From Amphiduros pacificus (Eukaryota; Annelida; Polychaeta; Phyllodocida; Hesionidae), in assembly GCA_949316495.1 (NCBI GenBank), contig OX439004.1:17593925-17657924 (forward strand): a stretch of 64,000 nt of DNA, read 5' to 3'. Of this stretch, positions 1 to 11,185 are shown one piece after another (the stretch's first letter is position 1; each line of letters opens with the position of its first letter). The translations under genes and the position numbers were made by a program. The notes below the pieces were generated by a model, which ran no database searches, was not told where the DNA came from, and saw only the letters and a program-made list of their open reading frames with translations.

Positions 1-108
1 GATGCCCTTACCTTGCACCCGTTCCCGATATTCTGAGGGGAGAGGATGCAGGGAGATGCCCTTACCTTGCTCCCGTTCCCGATGTTCTGGGAGGGAGAGC
101 AGAGGGCA
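1..108. repeat. 54-bp tandem duplication at window edge
   Basis: The block beginning GATGCCCTTACCTTGC at position 1 recurs at position 55, giving a 54-bp period. Two copies are visible, the second diverging after about 90. Because the window starts inside the first copy, the true array length is unknown. The exon-like signals described for 12-86 fall inside these units. Confidence 0.75.
12..86 (-). other. Two tandem 21-nt exon-like segments (possible microexon pair)
   Basis: On the minus strand, positions 86-66 and 32-12 are two near-identical 21-nt segments (AACATCGGGAACGGGAGCAAG-like would exceed the quoting limit; the core is CGGGAACGGG). Each is preceded by a pyrimidine-rich tract ending in CAG (CTCCCTCCCAG and TCTCCCCTCAG) and followed by GTAAGGGC, a good 5' splice site. 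Only 33 nt separate them, too short for an ordinary intron, so they could be used only one at a time. Joined to the phase-1 exon at 2246-2321 they would encode EHREREQ or EYRERVQ. Equally, they are simply two copies of a 54-bp tandem unit cut by the window edge. The sequence alone does not decide, and other copies may lie to the left. Confidence 0.35.
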
Positions 109-1086
109 GGCCGCCCGGTGTTATAGCCTTGGTAGCAGTGGTGCCAGAGGTTTGCCTGGATCATCTAGGTATCAACTTACCAATCAAGCACTCTGATTCA
201 TGTCAAGCTCTGCCTTCTAGAGGCTAAACATGTTCTCTCTTACCATATTTCCCAATATATTCCGACATACGCTTTGCTCAAATAATCATACATTTTGAAT
301 ACATGAATACAACCTGGCACAGAGTCAGACAGACAGTTGTTTTCTTATATTTCAATTTTAGCGCTGCATTATTTTATTTGATGCAATGTAAATTGAATAT
401 TAGGTAGGCAATGAATTGAATATCTTAACACGGGATAATTGGTCAAGCTTTCCTCGTTTCCTTTACAGACATATATAAATATTTCACGATTGGCACTTTG
501 TAAAACGTAAACATAGAAGATAGTGCGATCTAAACACAGAATACATGTGTAGTCTACGTTATTCACGTCACTATCATTCAATCTACTTTTGTGTTATTTG
601 ACCAGAAATTAGAGGGTTAGACTAGCAAACACAAGAATATCATTTATAGATCATTAAACCTATTGATATATGAGATTTTTGACATGGATTCCAGCTTTGA
701 ACAACCTCCAAGTAACCACAATTCCCACTGTCAGTAAGAATCTATATTTTTTTGGCAGAAGTTGGTCTGGGGACCTTTTGACATGACATACAAGCCAGTG
801 TGGGAATTGCAGAATTGCATGATGCTGTAAATAGGGAGAATGACCTTTGCTTTTAACATCGTGCTGCAGGGCAATCACAAACATGTTCTGAATATGTGTA
901 CAGCAGGCTTTATTCTAGCAGCGTTTTTTTATCCTACTTCTTAGTGGTTGTATTATTATTCTATTAGTATGCTTAACTAGGGTTTTTTTACATTGGGATG
1001 CTGACGTTATTAGGGAACGAAGGTAAAATTTGGCTCTGAAAAAGATTTGAAACATTTCACAGTTATTTGTCACGCAGGTGGCGCAC
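109..1086. other. AT-rich unique DNA, no gene seen
   Basis: I see no exon, RNA or element here. Short open frames on both strands have no recognisable protein pattern. If the minus-strand gene model (exon at 2246-2321 plus the segment at 66-86) is right, this stretch is part of its first intron. Confidence 0.5.
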
Positions 1087-1200
1087 AGATTCAGATGAGA
1101 TGTCAATCAAGAGGTGAATCATAGATTCAGGTCATATGTCAAGCAAGAGGTGAAGCATATAGATTAAGGTGGGATGTCAAGCAAGAGGTGCAGAATTAAA
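1087..1200. repeat. Degenerate 36-38-bp tandem repeat, about 3 copies
   Basis: AGATTCAGATGAGATGTCAA, AGATTCAGGTCATATGTCAA and AGATTAAGGTGGGATGTCAA start at 1087, 1123 and 1161, each followed by a CAAGAGGTG box. A fourth unit is partial. Copies differ at several positions, so the array is old. Confidence 0.7.
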
Positions 1201-1300
1201 TGAGATTTTAATTAAAAGGAAAAGAATATTAGATATGAGATTATACACTGTCCCCTGAATGAATATCTGGCATTCATGAGGGGGTGTCAGTGTATTATCT

Positions 1301-1631
1301 ATTTCTCATGGTCACCTATTTCATATGGTCACCTATTTCATATGGTCACCTATTTCATATGGTCACCTATTTCATATGGTCACCTATTTCATATGGTCAC
1401 CTATTTCATATGGTCACCTATTTCATATGGTCACCTATTTCATATGGTCACCTATTTCATATGGTCACCTATTTCATATGGTCACCTATTTCATATGGTC
1501 ACCTATTTCATATGGTCACCTATTTCATATGGCCACCTATTTCATGTGTCCACCTATAACATGTGTCCACCTATTTCATGTGGCCACCTATTTCGTGTGG
1601 TCACCTGCTTCATATGGACACCTATTTCATT
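1301..1631. repeat. 17-bp minisatellite, about 19 copies
   Basis: The unit is TTTCATATGGTCACCTA. Central copies are identical and the right-hand copies (from about 1530) drift (CATGTGTCCACC, CATGTGGCCACC). As 17 is not a multiple of three and the unit holds no plus-strand stop, all three plus frames stay open and encode the same 17-residue cycle (MVTYFIWSPISYGHLFH). I read the open frames as a by-product of the repeat, not a gene. Confidence 0.95.
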
Positions 1632-2239
1632 ATGGGCATTGCTTAGGCTGCCAAGGGCATATGATCATTGCGAATGCCACCAAAGGCATGTGGTGGTCAT
1701 TTCTAGGTTCTGCTCCAGTTACGTCAAATTATCTCCATGTACTGCAATTTTGCTTTTTTCATTAATTATGAATGACAATTAATGTGTTCAGTTTCACAAA
1801 TTATAAATACTATAAAAAAGTATTGTAAAAGCAATAAACTGCTAATTCTAGATTATAAAGAGGTATTACATTCGAACCAGCGCAACTCTGGTATGCCTCG
1901 TTTAATTGCTTTATCTCTCCTTAAAGACATGACAGCCTATGATCTCACATGTCTCTTGTGAGGGAGCCTCAACATTATATCAAATCATGGCATTAGTAAT
2001 ACACTGCTATTGAATCGCATATTTACCTTAAAGGTCTATTTTATAGCTGCACATATTATAGAACACAATTTTATAGATCAAACATTCTTTGGATTTTTTT
2101 TTCATTTTGCTTTCCACATCAGAAGCGTAACATATTTGTGAATTAATTCGCTCTACTGGACACAAATTGGAGTGGAAGTTATATCCTAGGTGTGCATCCC
2201 CAGGGGGCAGGATAGGTTGAGGATAAATTAGATGGAACT
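1632..2239. other. AT-rich unique DNA, possible intron
   Basis: No gene or repeat was recognised. It lies directly downstream, on the minus strand, of the splice donor at 2245-2240 and would be intron 1 of the signal-peptide gene if that model holds. Confidence 0.45.
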
Positions 2240-2245
2240 ACCTAC
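2240..2245 (-). other. 5' splice site GTAGGT
   Basis: Reads GAG|GTAGGT on the minus strand at the end of the signal-peptide exon. It fits the MAG|GTRAGT consensus except for G at intron position 4. A second, weaker GTAG lies 4 nt downstream. Confidence 0.5.
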
Positions 2246-2321
2246 CTCCTTGTCTGTTGACACTGTATGTGGGTACCAGCAACAGCAGGAGCAGGGAGAG
2301 GACTACGCCGGGACTCATCAT
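2246..2321 (-). CDS. First coding exon of a secreted or membrane protein
   Basis: Seen directly: on the minus strand the sequence GCCATGATG starts a 25-codon open segment, MMSPGVVLSLLLLLLVPTYS followed by VNRQG, ending with one extra base (phase 1) at GAG|GTAGGT, a close match to the 5' splice consensus. The peptide has the three parts of a signal peptide: short n-region, an 11-residue hydrophobic core (residues 6-16) and a small-residue c-region with a plausible cut after Ser20. The first ATG has G at -3 and the second has A at -3, so both contexts are good. Inference: this is the first coding exon of a gene running leftward out of the window, with an intron of at least 2.1 kb. No family can be named from a signal peptide. 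Candidate downstream exons are the 21-nt segments at 12-86. A chance match is possible but unlikely, because start context, signal peptide and donor coincide. Confidence 0.55.
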
Positions 2322-3790
2322 GGCTTCGTATCCAAGTACTCCCGGGATTGTCACATATATGTAATATATGTATATGGCAATAGAAGAGAAGGCTTGGCTG
2401 GAGGTATCACTCAGGGACCAAGCCTATCCTGCTGGCGGCCTGGGGCGGTCCTCTCCGGCAGGGGATTGCTCTTCTATATGGCCCCTGGCGTGTCACATAC
2501 ACTTTTTCCAATACGATTGATCCTCAAGGGAAGACTATCTGAAAGACAAAAAGAAAATACACGTAAACGGAGATTAGGTTTTGTCTGGAAATTATAGCAT
2601 TTCCCCTAGGAAATCTATACCACACGGGAGGGGAAGGGGGCGAGATTAATCATAGCATGGCTGCTTCCCCATTTCTCTCTCCACCATATTACACTGACAA
2701 CATTTACCTACACATGCGATACTTCCATTCTGCCCTGCCATATCATGCCAAGTGTCATTTCTCCGCCATTGACCCCTCATGATGTGTGTTTCCCCCTGCG
2801 ACACCTCTAAGCCTTGCGCCCCCTCACAAACAGGGCACAGCATTATTATTGGCTTTGAGGGATCATCAAAACATCACACGTGGCACTAATGCCATTTGAC
2901 TCGTTATGGTGACTTATCTTTTAAGAGAACAAAGGAAGACAAGTTGATAAAATAGTAGCTACAGTAGAGGAATTTGATTTGTCTGATCCAATTGTTTACT
3001 TGCGCATTAAAGTTGACATGCGGTATATGGGAAGTCATTAGAAGCTCCCGGCACCCTTATAATAGACATTCATCGCTGTTCGGCCTGACAACCTGCCAGG
3101 CTTTCTTTGCACTCACATATCTGAGGACCCTACCAAGGGCTTGCCAGCTTATACTCAAAAGTAAGTTGTGAAGAATGATCCGAACTTGGGCGCTTTCAGG
3201 ATTTCATTGTCTGGTGGAGACAGAGGTACCCTGCCAAAATGGAGGCATTATCTAAATGAAATCCCGTTAGTTATTCTGTAACAAAGACCAATCATCTGCA
3301 CGGCGAAGCAATATTTTGCAGTCAATATGAAAATATCAAATATATCAAAGTAAAAAGTAACTTTGTTTTCATGAAAGATTGAACTAGCTTGCCAAGTTCA
3401 CACAAAAAAACCCAACGCCGTGTAAATAGTGTATTGTAAAAACATTTCCGAAATTGAATAAATACAGAGTATTGTGTTCAGAAAAAAAACCCTGCAAATT
3501 ATTTACTCTAGAGCTACATTCACATAATACACCAGATTTTGATTCTCGGGCTATCGTTAGAAAATACGATTATCATTTATCAACACTGCATTATTATTAC
3601 GCTCGAGGGCCAATTATCAACCAATTTTCAGCTATCTTGGGTTTAACATAATCTCAATATAAATTGCACTCTAAGCAAAAGGTTGAATATTCTCCAAACA
3701 CAACACTACTTAACATTTAGATCCCTTATACTGGATTTCGTTTCCAGAAAAACACGCCATGATACAGTCATCTTCATAAGAAAGGAAAAT
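2322..3790. other. Upstream region of the candidate secreted-protein gene
   Basis: For a minus-strand gene this holds the 5' UTR and promoter. The first 200 bases (2322-2500) are GC-richer than the surroundings. No convincing TATA box or transcription start could be fixed. The rest is AT-rich unique DNA without recognisable exons. Confidence 0.35.
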
Positions 3791-3794
3791 CGTG

Positions 3795-4215
3795 ATGTCA
3801 TATAGCTATCTTAATACCATACAGCTATTTTTATATGATGGGGCATTTTTTTACATCAAAGAAATTCTATTTTCATATAGAAGTGCTTTATTAATATCAA
3901 CTCGCTATCCAATATCAAAGAGCTATCTCCATACAAGGGGCTATTTGTATATACCAGGGCTATCTTCATTCAATTCGTGCCTTAGGCTTTGTTTTTTTCA
4001 TTCAACTAGGCTTAAAATTCATTATTTATTATAATCGTGCAGAGTATATATTCTTGGGGTATCTTTATCAACAGTACTGCATTTGAAAGGGCTATATTTC
4101 TATAAACTACACAATATATAGGCTTGGGTCATCTTCGTGTACAGGAATATTGTTATAATTTAAAGCAACAATGATATAGTCTGGGGCCATCTTTAAATAT
4201 ACTGGGGGTAATAGG
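3795..4215. repeat. Highly degenerate repeat of about 26-30 bp
   Basis: Variants of GGGCTATCTTCATAC recur: AGCTATCTTAATACC, CGCTATCCAATATC, AGCTATCTCCATAC, GGCTATTTGTATATACC, GGCTATCTTCATTC, GGTATCTTTATC, GGTCATCTTCGTGTAC and GGCCATCTTTAAATATAC. Spacing is irregular and identity low, which suggests a decayed minisatellite. Confidence 0.5.
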
Positions 4216-7200
4216 CAAGAGGACCATAGTTTTAAACTTCCAAATTATTTAAAATAAGATTTGTTGTCAGTCCCAAAGGTGCATAATTAACGAAATTGCA
4301 AGGTATATAACTATTTTAGACGAGTCTACATAGCAATGTACTGTAGCACTGCTTTTTTAATCTGGTGCTCCCAGATATTATCGTATTTGAAGGCATATCA
4401 TTTAAATCATACGTTGGAATTGATGTTTCAGTATTACTTAGATCTTTTTATTCTCACATACAGCTATTTCATGAATATTTTACTTATGATGAAGTTGTGT
4501 TTTTTGCCAAAACTCTTTGTAAAATGGATATGATACAATTTTTATAAAATGTAATAAAATATGGACCTTTCCAACATTTACTGCTAAATGAAAAAATGAT
4601 CTAAGCATCGTCATCCCTGTGCCAGCCGTAACTTATTGACTGTATCTACCCAGATCATCGTCAACTCCATTTTCACTTGTCACACGTCCCTAAATGGATC
4701 ACCCAGATTGAGGTTTTACAACCCGCTATCAAAGCGAGGCACTTTACTGGAATGAGATAATTCAATATGGAAGGTCAGGGCGCGTCTGTCATGCCTCTAA
4801 CCTAAGTTTCATTATAACCAAGACAATTTTCCATTATCGCCCATCCTTCTTGCATATTTAATAAAGGTACAAAGGGTTTGGGCAGATGTCCTGAGTCTAA
4901 ATCGAAATGCTCATTTCAGAGAGACAACAGTTTGGAAACTGCGGAAACTCTTCTATCAGATTGTAAGTTAATCACTTAATGATATAAGACTGTGATCGGG
5001 TTGCTGTGCGTCAATAAGAATAATCAATCATATAGATACCTACCACATGTCCCATTTGTCATCATAAAAACTACAAAAATAGTATAATGAAATTACTGAC
5101 ACATAAAGGCAGCATGGACCTCCACTCTATTACATGAACACTTAATACAGCGGATATGTGGACAGGTCATGAGTTATGCCTTGCCCCATGATCTCTCCCT
5201 TCATTGCCATAGTAGAACACGGCGCTGCCAAGGGCGTGCTTATCCGGCAAAGACAAGCTGCCAATTGTTTTAACTCACTCGCATCTATCAAATGTGGATG
5301 GGTGTGGTCTCCTTCTAACAAGTTACAATACGTGTTTCTTCACAAGCTTTGCAATACAAGAAAAATTGACTTTGGCAAAAAAATCGTGATGTTATCCATT
5401 GCAAAGACCAAGAATTTAAGATTGCATTCCAGTGTGCTCTTACTTGAATATAACATTACTTGTTACCAGAAACATGGAGAAGAGTTACTTTTGATGTCGA
5501 CTGAGTGAAGATTTGGTTGCACACATGTGTTATGTTTACAGGTTAATTCGGTATGGGCATTGACAGCCGCGTGTGACTTGGTGCTGTCGTAGGCTCTTGT
5601 GTTTCAACCACACACACTTCTCGCATTATCGTACAGCCTCTCCTCTGTTACCAACCATGGACTGTCACCCATCGCATATGACTAAGATTCTCTGACCTAT
5701 CTCAACTATATAGTTAGCCAGTCACTGAAGCCCCGTTGGCAGGCTTCGATCTGACCTGAATATAAGCAAATGCGAACAAATAGACAAACAATTAAGGATG
5801 TCCTCTGTGGCTCGTGTTATAATGTTGTTACTTTCAGCAATGGGTACAATACACACAAGTTATTTCCAGCGATGTTTGAAAGATTCTATAATGACTGCTT
5901 CAAGATAATTAGAATTAGTTTGATAATGATTGCTTGCAGCCAAGAGGAACACCATAGTAATGATCTCTTCACACGAATGTGCCATTATAATGAGGATAAC
6001 ATATTCCTCTCATGATAGGGTAAGTGTGAATTGAATGGTTATATTACGAACAGGAAACAGTTTGGAGGATTTAACAACTAATTTAGCCATGTGTCTTTTA
6101 ACAATATGAATTATAGCATAAATGACCCTTTTTGCCTTCAGGGTTTGCACAATGCTTGTCCCAAACCGCACTGCAAATGTAATTGCTATTTTGTCGTCCA
6201 CAATGACAATACATTTGCTTTGCAACTTAGAAATGCATTTGATCTAATTCGTAGTGACAAGAAATATTTCCGAATATGTTAGAGAATCAAGATGGACAAG
6301 TGTATTGAGACAATAGGGTACTTTGGCTGGTTACCCTTGTGGTTGGCCCTGACAGGTTGCCTGTTTAGCCCACTGGGCATGTGACACGAACCTCGCAGAA
6401 TATCTCATTCTAAACATCTCTGAGAAGCTCACTATCTCTTCCTCCATATTACTCAGTACAGAAGCTTAAAACCTAACTCAATAGTAATCCACTCCATATC
6501 TGACTTCGTATTAGTTTAATGTACAAAGTCAAATATCTTACTCTAATGAATATTACTCAATTGATATACAAAGCTGTACAGCTTTGTATGTTTATGTTCA
6601 CTTTCTACAATTCTCTTTCAGAACCAGTTAACTGATATAAGGTTGAGTATCTCACTAAATTGCAAATAACACCAAACACTGAGACCTGAGGATCTCATTC
6701 TTAATCTTACTGAGCAATCACATAAGACACAATACCTGCTACAATAATACTATTACCGTTATAATAAACCAAACTATTTGTATTCAATGATCAAAACATA
6801 CTCAAATCTTACCATGTGAATGAATTATATCAATATCCACCTATATGAACAATTGTAAAGACGAGCTGATGTAACTCTAAATATTAAATTTTGATTTCAA
6901 ACTAGTTGGATAAATTCGTGTTTATTAGATAATAACTCGATATTACTGAATAATATTATGAAGTGTTATGTTTTGAATCGTGAAGTAACTATTCAATGGA
7001 ACTAGTTCCAACACACTTAATGACGATTTAGTTAAGTAAGTGTCACCGAGTAATGGCTAGAAGTTGACATGCTATTACAGTGTTTGCACTCAACAGAGGA
7101 GGACCCTTATAGCAGAAGGCGAGCTCACATAATTAAGTGTGACAATGGGGTGTGCATATTGCGGAGTGCGCCCAGTCTCTCATATCATCATTTCTTGCTA

Positions 7201-10134
7201 CAGTTCTTGCCATCTCACTTCCACGCATCTCTTTGTTGTGGAAATATAAATCGTGATATAGGTTGTAGATTTCCCCAGATACAAGAAGAGGGTGTTTCTT
7301 ACAAGCCCGCGTTAGATGTCACCTGGTACATAATGTGGAGAAACATAAGCCGCGTAGCATGTGCTGTAGTTTAACTAGTCATGCTAGGTGAGAAGCTAGT
7401 CTCAGATAACAAGTCATGTATGGCACCAGACCTTTCCCACAGATGCCAACTCAGACATACCTTGTTTGACATTAAAGTGCCTTATATTCGTCTGTATTTC
7501 AATGCCACTAGCCCTCCTGAAAAGCTTAATGTTATCTTATGTATTGAGCCTGGTGGTGTGGTGACGCAGGCAGGGGCAGCTTCTCGTGAAGAGACAGACC
7601 CGGCGGGGCCCCTGCACCCGGCGGCGTGCTTAACCGACTCCCCGGGCGCTATAAGTGGGCTTTATTTATACGCAAGGTGTGATCTACCCGCAACTAGGCG
7701 CTTCTAAAAGACACCTCTGGCGAGACAAGTGTGCTTTATAGGCCTGTGAGGCCTCCCCAGGTGGAACATAACGTATGCTTAGTTAGCCACATAAAGTACA
7801 AACCTGATACCTTTTCACTTTGCTGTCCTCTGTGTCATATTAGTCCGGAGCACATGCTGGCAACCTCTCTCCTTGTATCACTCCCGGTGAATGTCTTCCC
7901 TCTCAAAGTAGCACACTTCCCAGGGATCTCGACGCCACTCTGGGAGGCTATTCCTGCTGTCTTGTGTCACAGTTTTTGAGTTTTCCTGTTTGTTATTATT
8001 GAGTTTTGTCAGAGTAAGTCTTTCCTTCCTGTCATGTTGGTGGTATGTTATGGCGCCTTTCCTGCCTGTTATGTTGCTCCTTCCTGTGTGGCGTGGCTTG
8101 GCATGGGCCGTGGCCTGCTCACTCAGGTCGATATGAAGCCTGCCGCCCCATGGCAGCCTGTGCCGGCTTGACGGCTCATGTCCACCGGCTCAGAGAGGCC
8201 AAACTGCTGACAAGCTGGCGCTGTTCCTGCGACTCCCCATCCAACTGTTGAGTGCTGCGCTGCTAACAACTGTGACCACACGAAGCCATCATTCTGAGCA
8301 CAATGCTGTAAGAAGCACTCCACGATCATGCCCGTGATCAATTGGCGAGGATCTCATCTCCCCGAGCAAATAGCATAGAGCTATGATGAGCCACCCGCCG
8401 TGAGGTCTGGTGATGAGGGCGCGGTGAGCAGACACGAACCTCGGCGTAACTCAAGATGGTGCGGCTAGGTGAGAGAGCTACTTGTGATGAGGCAATCGTC
8501 TTGGGAAGAGAGATGGGGCATCTTGGGGCAGGACAGCATCACAAATAGCTTACTCCATGCATGTAGGATGGCCAATTTGGTGGGCCAAGACTCTCTGGAA
8601 ATGTCCATGTTGCCCAGCATCCACACAAGCCATCGCCCGCTAAGCCATGGCCACTGCCTGGCCGCATCTAATGCTGTGGAAAACACCGTGAGAATTCCAA
8701 GTGTCCAAATGTCCTCCAACGTCCCCCAAAAACTCTAGGGTGTCAATGGGTCTAAAGCCTCATCTAATTCCGCCTCGTAGCATTATCTCTGAGGATTTAC
8801 CTCTTAGAAGGCCCATATAGTTTTTCTCCAGTCCACTTGTCAATCAAACTTGACAAGGGTGATGGCCTCAAAGTTCTCAATGCTTCTGGAAGGTCTCAAT
8901 ATCGCCAGTGTTTCATTCATTGGACAGAAGGCAGACAAATGTACAAATAAAGATATTTGTTTAAATATATAATAGGGATGAAGAATCAATTGTACAGAAC
9001 AAAGGCTTTCTATACCTTATTTTCTTAAAACAATTGCGACTTTGATAACAGGGGTTCAAACATTTTAGAATAACAGTCGGTATTTCCTGTCAGTATATTA
9101 TCTGAGAGTGTTTGGGAATATGGACCTTAATAATATCGTAGTAAACCAACGTGTTTGCACATTAATATCACCTCCTGACCAAAGCTAATTATGAAATCTG
9201 AGTGTGGAGATTGAAATCAATTTGGTGTGGGTTATCTGGGCTATTTGGCCAGGCAGACTGTCCCCGTTCCCCACCCACGTGTTACAATATCACTTTGCTG
9301 TGTCTGCCATCTGTCTGTTTCGCCCTCAGGTAACCAATATTTCTACTCAGAATTCCGCTTGACGCCTCTGCAGCCATCTTATCTTAAATCAACACTTGCA
9401 CACATAAAATATGGAAAGACGACCGAAATATTGTCACCTCGTCTGAACGCTTCAAGCCCGATTTCATCCTGTCTTGTTTTGCAGAGAGACGTGGCTAGGG
9501 CGTAAAATGGACATCACTTCCTGTGCGTTTATGTGTCGATTTGTCCGACTGAGGGAAAAAAACATACCGTGCCAGGTAAAAGGAAGGCGACATTTTGTAG
9601 ACCAGCTGGTTTCACCTTTGGCCCAAGGGCTGGAGGACTTACAGACAACACTTTAGCATGAGCAATCCATAAGATGTAAAAACACCATAATCCAGGCCAA
9701 AGTGGATGTCATGACATAGCAGAGAAAGAGAAAGAGTCTACCTCACATTCCCCAGTTCCATTTAGTAGACCTATGGAGAGCACCATCAACATGCTGGGTG
9801 GTGTGCCTCACATTCTGCGGGAGTTTCCTTGTATTTGCCTCGCCTATGCACTCATTAGGGATTTGCACGAAGAATTTTGATTAAACAAGAGCTGCATCTG
9901 TTTCCGAGAAAGATTTCATATCCAGACATTCATGCTGGTTATTTTCTCCATTTCCTTCCAATTATCTTATTGCATCTACTATTACTTTTTATTTTTCTTC
10001 AATTGCATTACTTTTTAATTGTTGAGACCAAATCGTGGTTCAATTGCATCTCATAAATGTAAACTTTTTGTGCGAAAGATGGGATCAACTGTTGTGGTTT
10101 TGCGTGTCATACCCAGATATTACGGTTTTTGACT
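4216..10134. other. Unique DNA with GC-richer islands, no gene identified
   Basis: Mostly AT-rich single-copy DNA. Two GC-richer islands, 7540-7720 and 8040-8490, stand out and may be regulatory or exonic, but I could not match an open frame to any protein family. One plus frame from 7069 to 7707 is open except for a single stop near 7375, without a recognisable domain. A perfect 24-bp palindrome sits at 6566-6589. Confidence 0.4.
6566..6589. repeat. Perfect 24-bp palindrome
   Basis: The half-site ATACAAAGCTGT is followed immediately by its exact reverse complement with no spacer. It could be a dimeric protein site or extrude as a cruciform, and no flanking element was found. Confidence 0.85.
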
Positions 10135-11185
10135 GTTTGAAATGTGCTTGCATCCAATTCTATCACCCTCAAAAGACAACAATGTGCTTGCATCCTTGGC
10201 TGCTTATAATGTACACGCTTTCACTCTGGGCAGTTTACAATGTGCTTGTATCCTATAGTTTCACCCTGGGCAGTATATGTTCTTGCATCTCATGCTTTCA
10301 CCCTGGGCAGTTTACAATGTGCTTGCATCTCATGCTTTCGCTCTGGGCAGTTTACAATGTACACACATCCCATGCTTTTTCACCGAGCAGTTTATTATGT
10401 ACACAATCCCATGCTTTCACCCTGGACAGTTTACAATGTGCATGTATCCCATGCCTTCACCCTGGACAGTTTACAATGTGCATGTATCCCATGTCTTCAC
10501 CCTGGACAGTTTACAATGTGCATGTATTCCATGTCTTCACCCTGGGCAGTTTACAATGTGCATGTATCCCATGCCTTCACCCTGGACAGTTTACAATGTG
10601 CATGTATCCCATGCCTTCACCCTGGACAGTTTACAATGTGCATGTATCCCATGCCTTCACCATGGACAGTTTACAATGTGCATGTATCCCATGTCTTCAC
10701 CCTGGGCAGTTTACAATGTGCATGTATTCCATGCCTTCACCCTGGACAGTTTACAATGTGCATGTATCCCATGCCTTCACCCTGGACAGTTTACAATGTG
10801 CATGTATCCCATGCCTTCACCCTGGACAGTTTACAATGTGCATGTATCCCATGCCTTCACCCTGGACAGTTTACAATGTGCATGTATCCCATGCCTTCAC
10901 CCTGGACAGTTTACAATGTGCATGTATCCCATGTCTTCACCCTGGACAGTTTACAATGTGCATGTATTCCATGCCTTCACCCTGGGCAGTTTATAAACAC
11001 GCATACCATGCTTTCGCCCTGGGCAGTATATAATCGGTGTTATGATGTACACGCATCCCATGCTATCACGCTGGGCAGTTTATAATGCGCTTACATCCCA
11101 TGCTTTTACTATGGACAGCTTATAATGTGCTTGCATCCCATCCCAAATATTAGATTTCATCCAGAATGGTCTACAATGTGCTTGC
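10135..11185. repeat. 40-bp minisatellite, about 25 copies
   Basis: The unit contains CTTCACCCTGGACAGTTTAC followed by AATGTGCATGTATCCCATGC. Copies between 10385 and 10990 are nearly identical, while those at both ends are diverged (GTGCTTGCATCC variants at the left, TATAATGCGCTTACATCC at the right). This is the pattern of a core-homogenised array with old edges. The plus strand lacks stops, so all three frames give long repeat ORFs of up to 332 codons. Nothing else suggests they are genes. Confidence 0.95.

Noticed and set aside
1868-1892. B-box-like GGTTCGAATG on the minus strand
   Set aside because: It fails the final CC of the B box, and no A box lies at the right distance.
7069-7707. 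Plus frame open for about 210 codons except one stop
   Set aside because: No recognisable domain, no splice sites around the stop and no codon-use pattern that sets it apart from neighbouring DNA.
10035-11085. Plus-strand frames up to 332 codons
   Set aside because: Product of the 40-bp repeat read in three frames.
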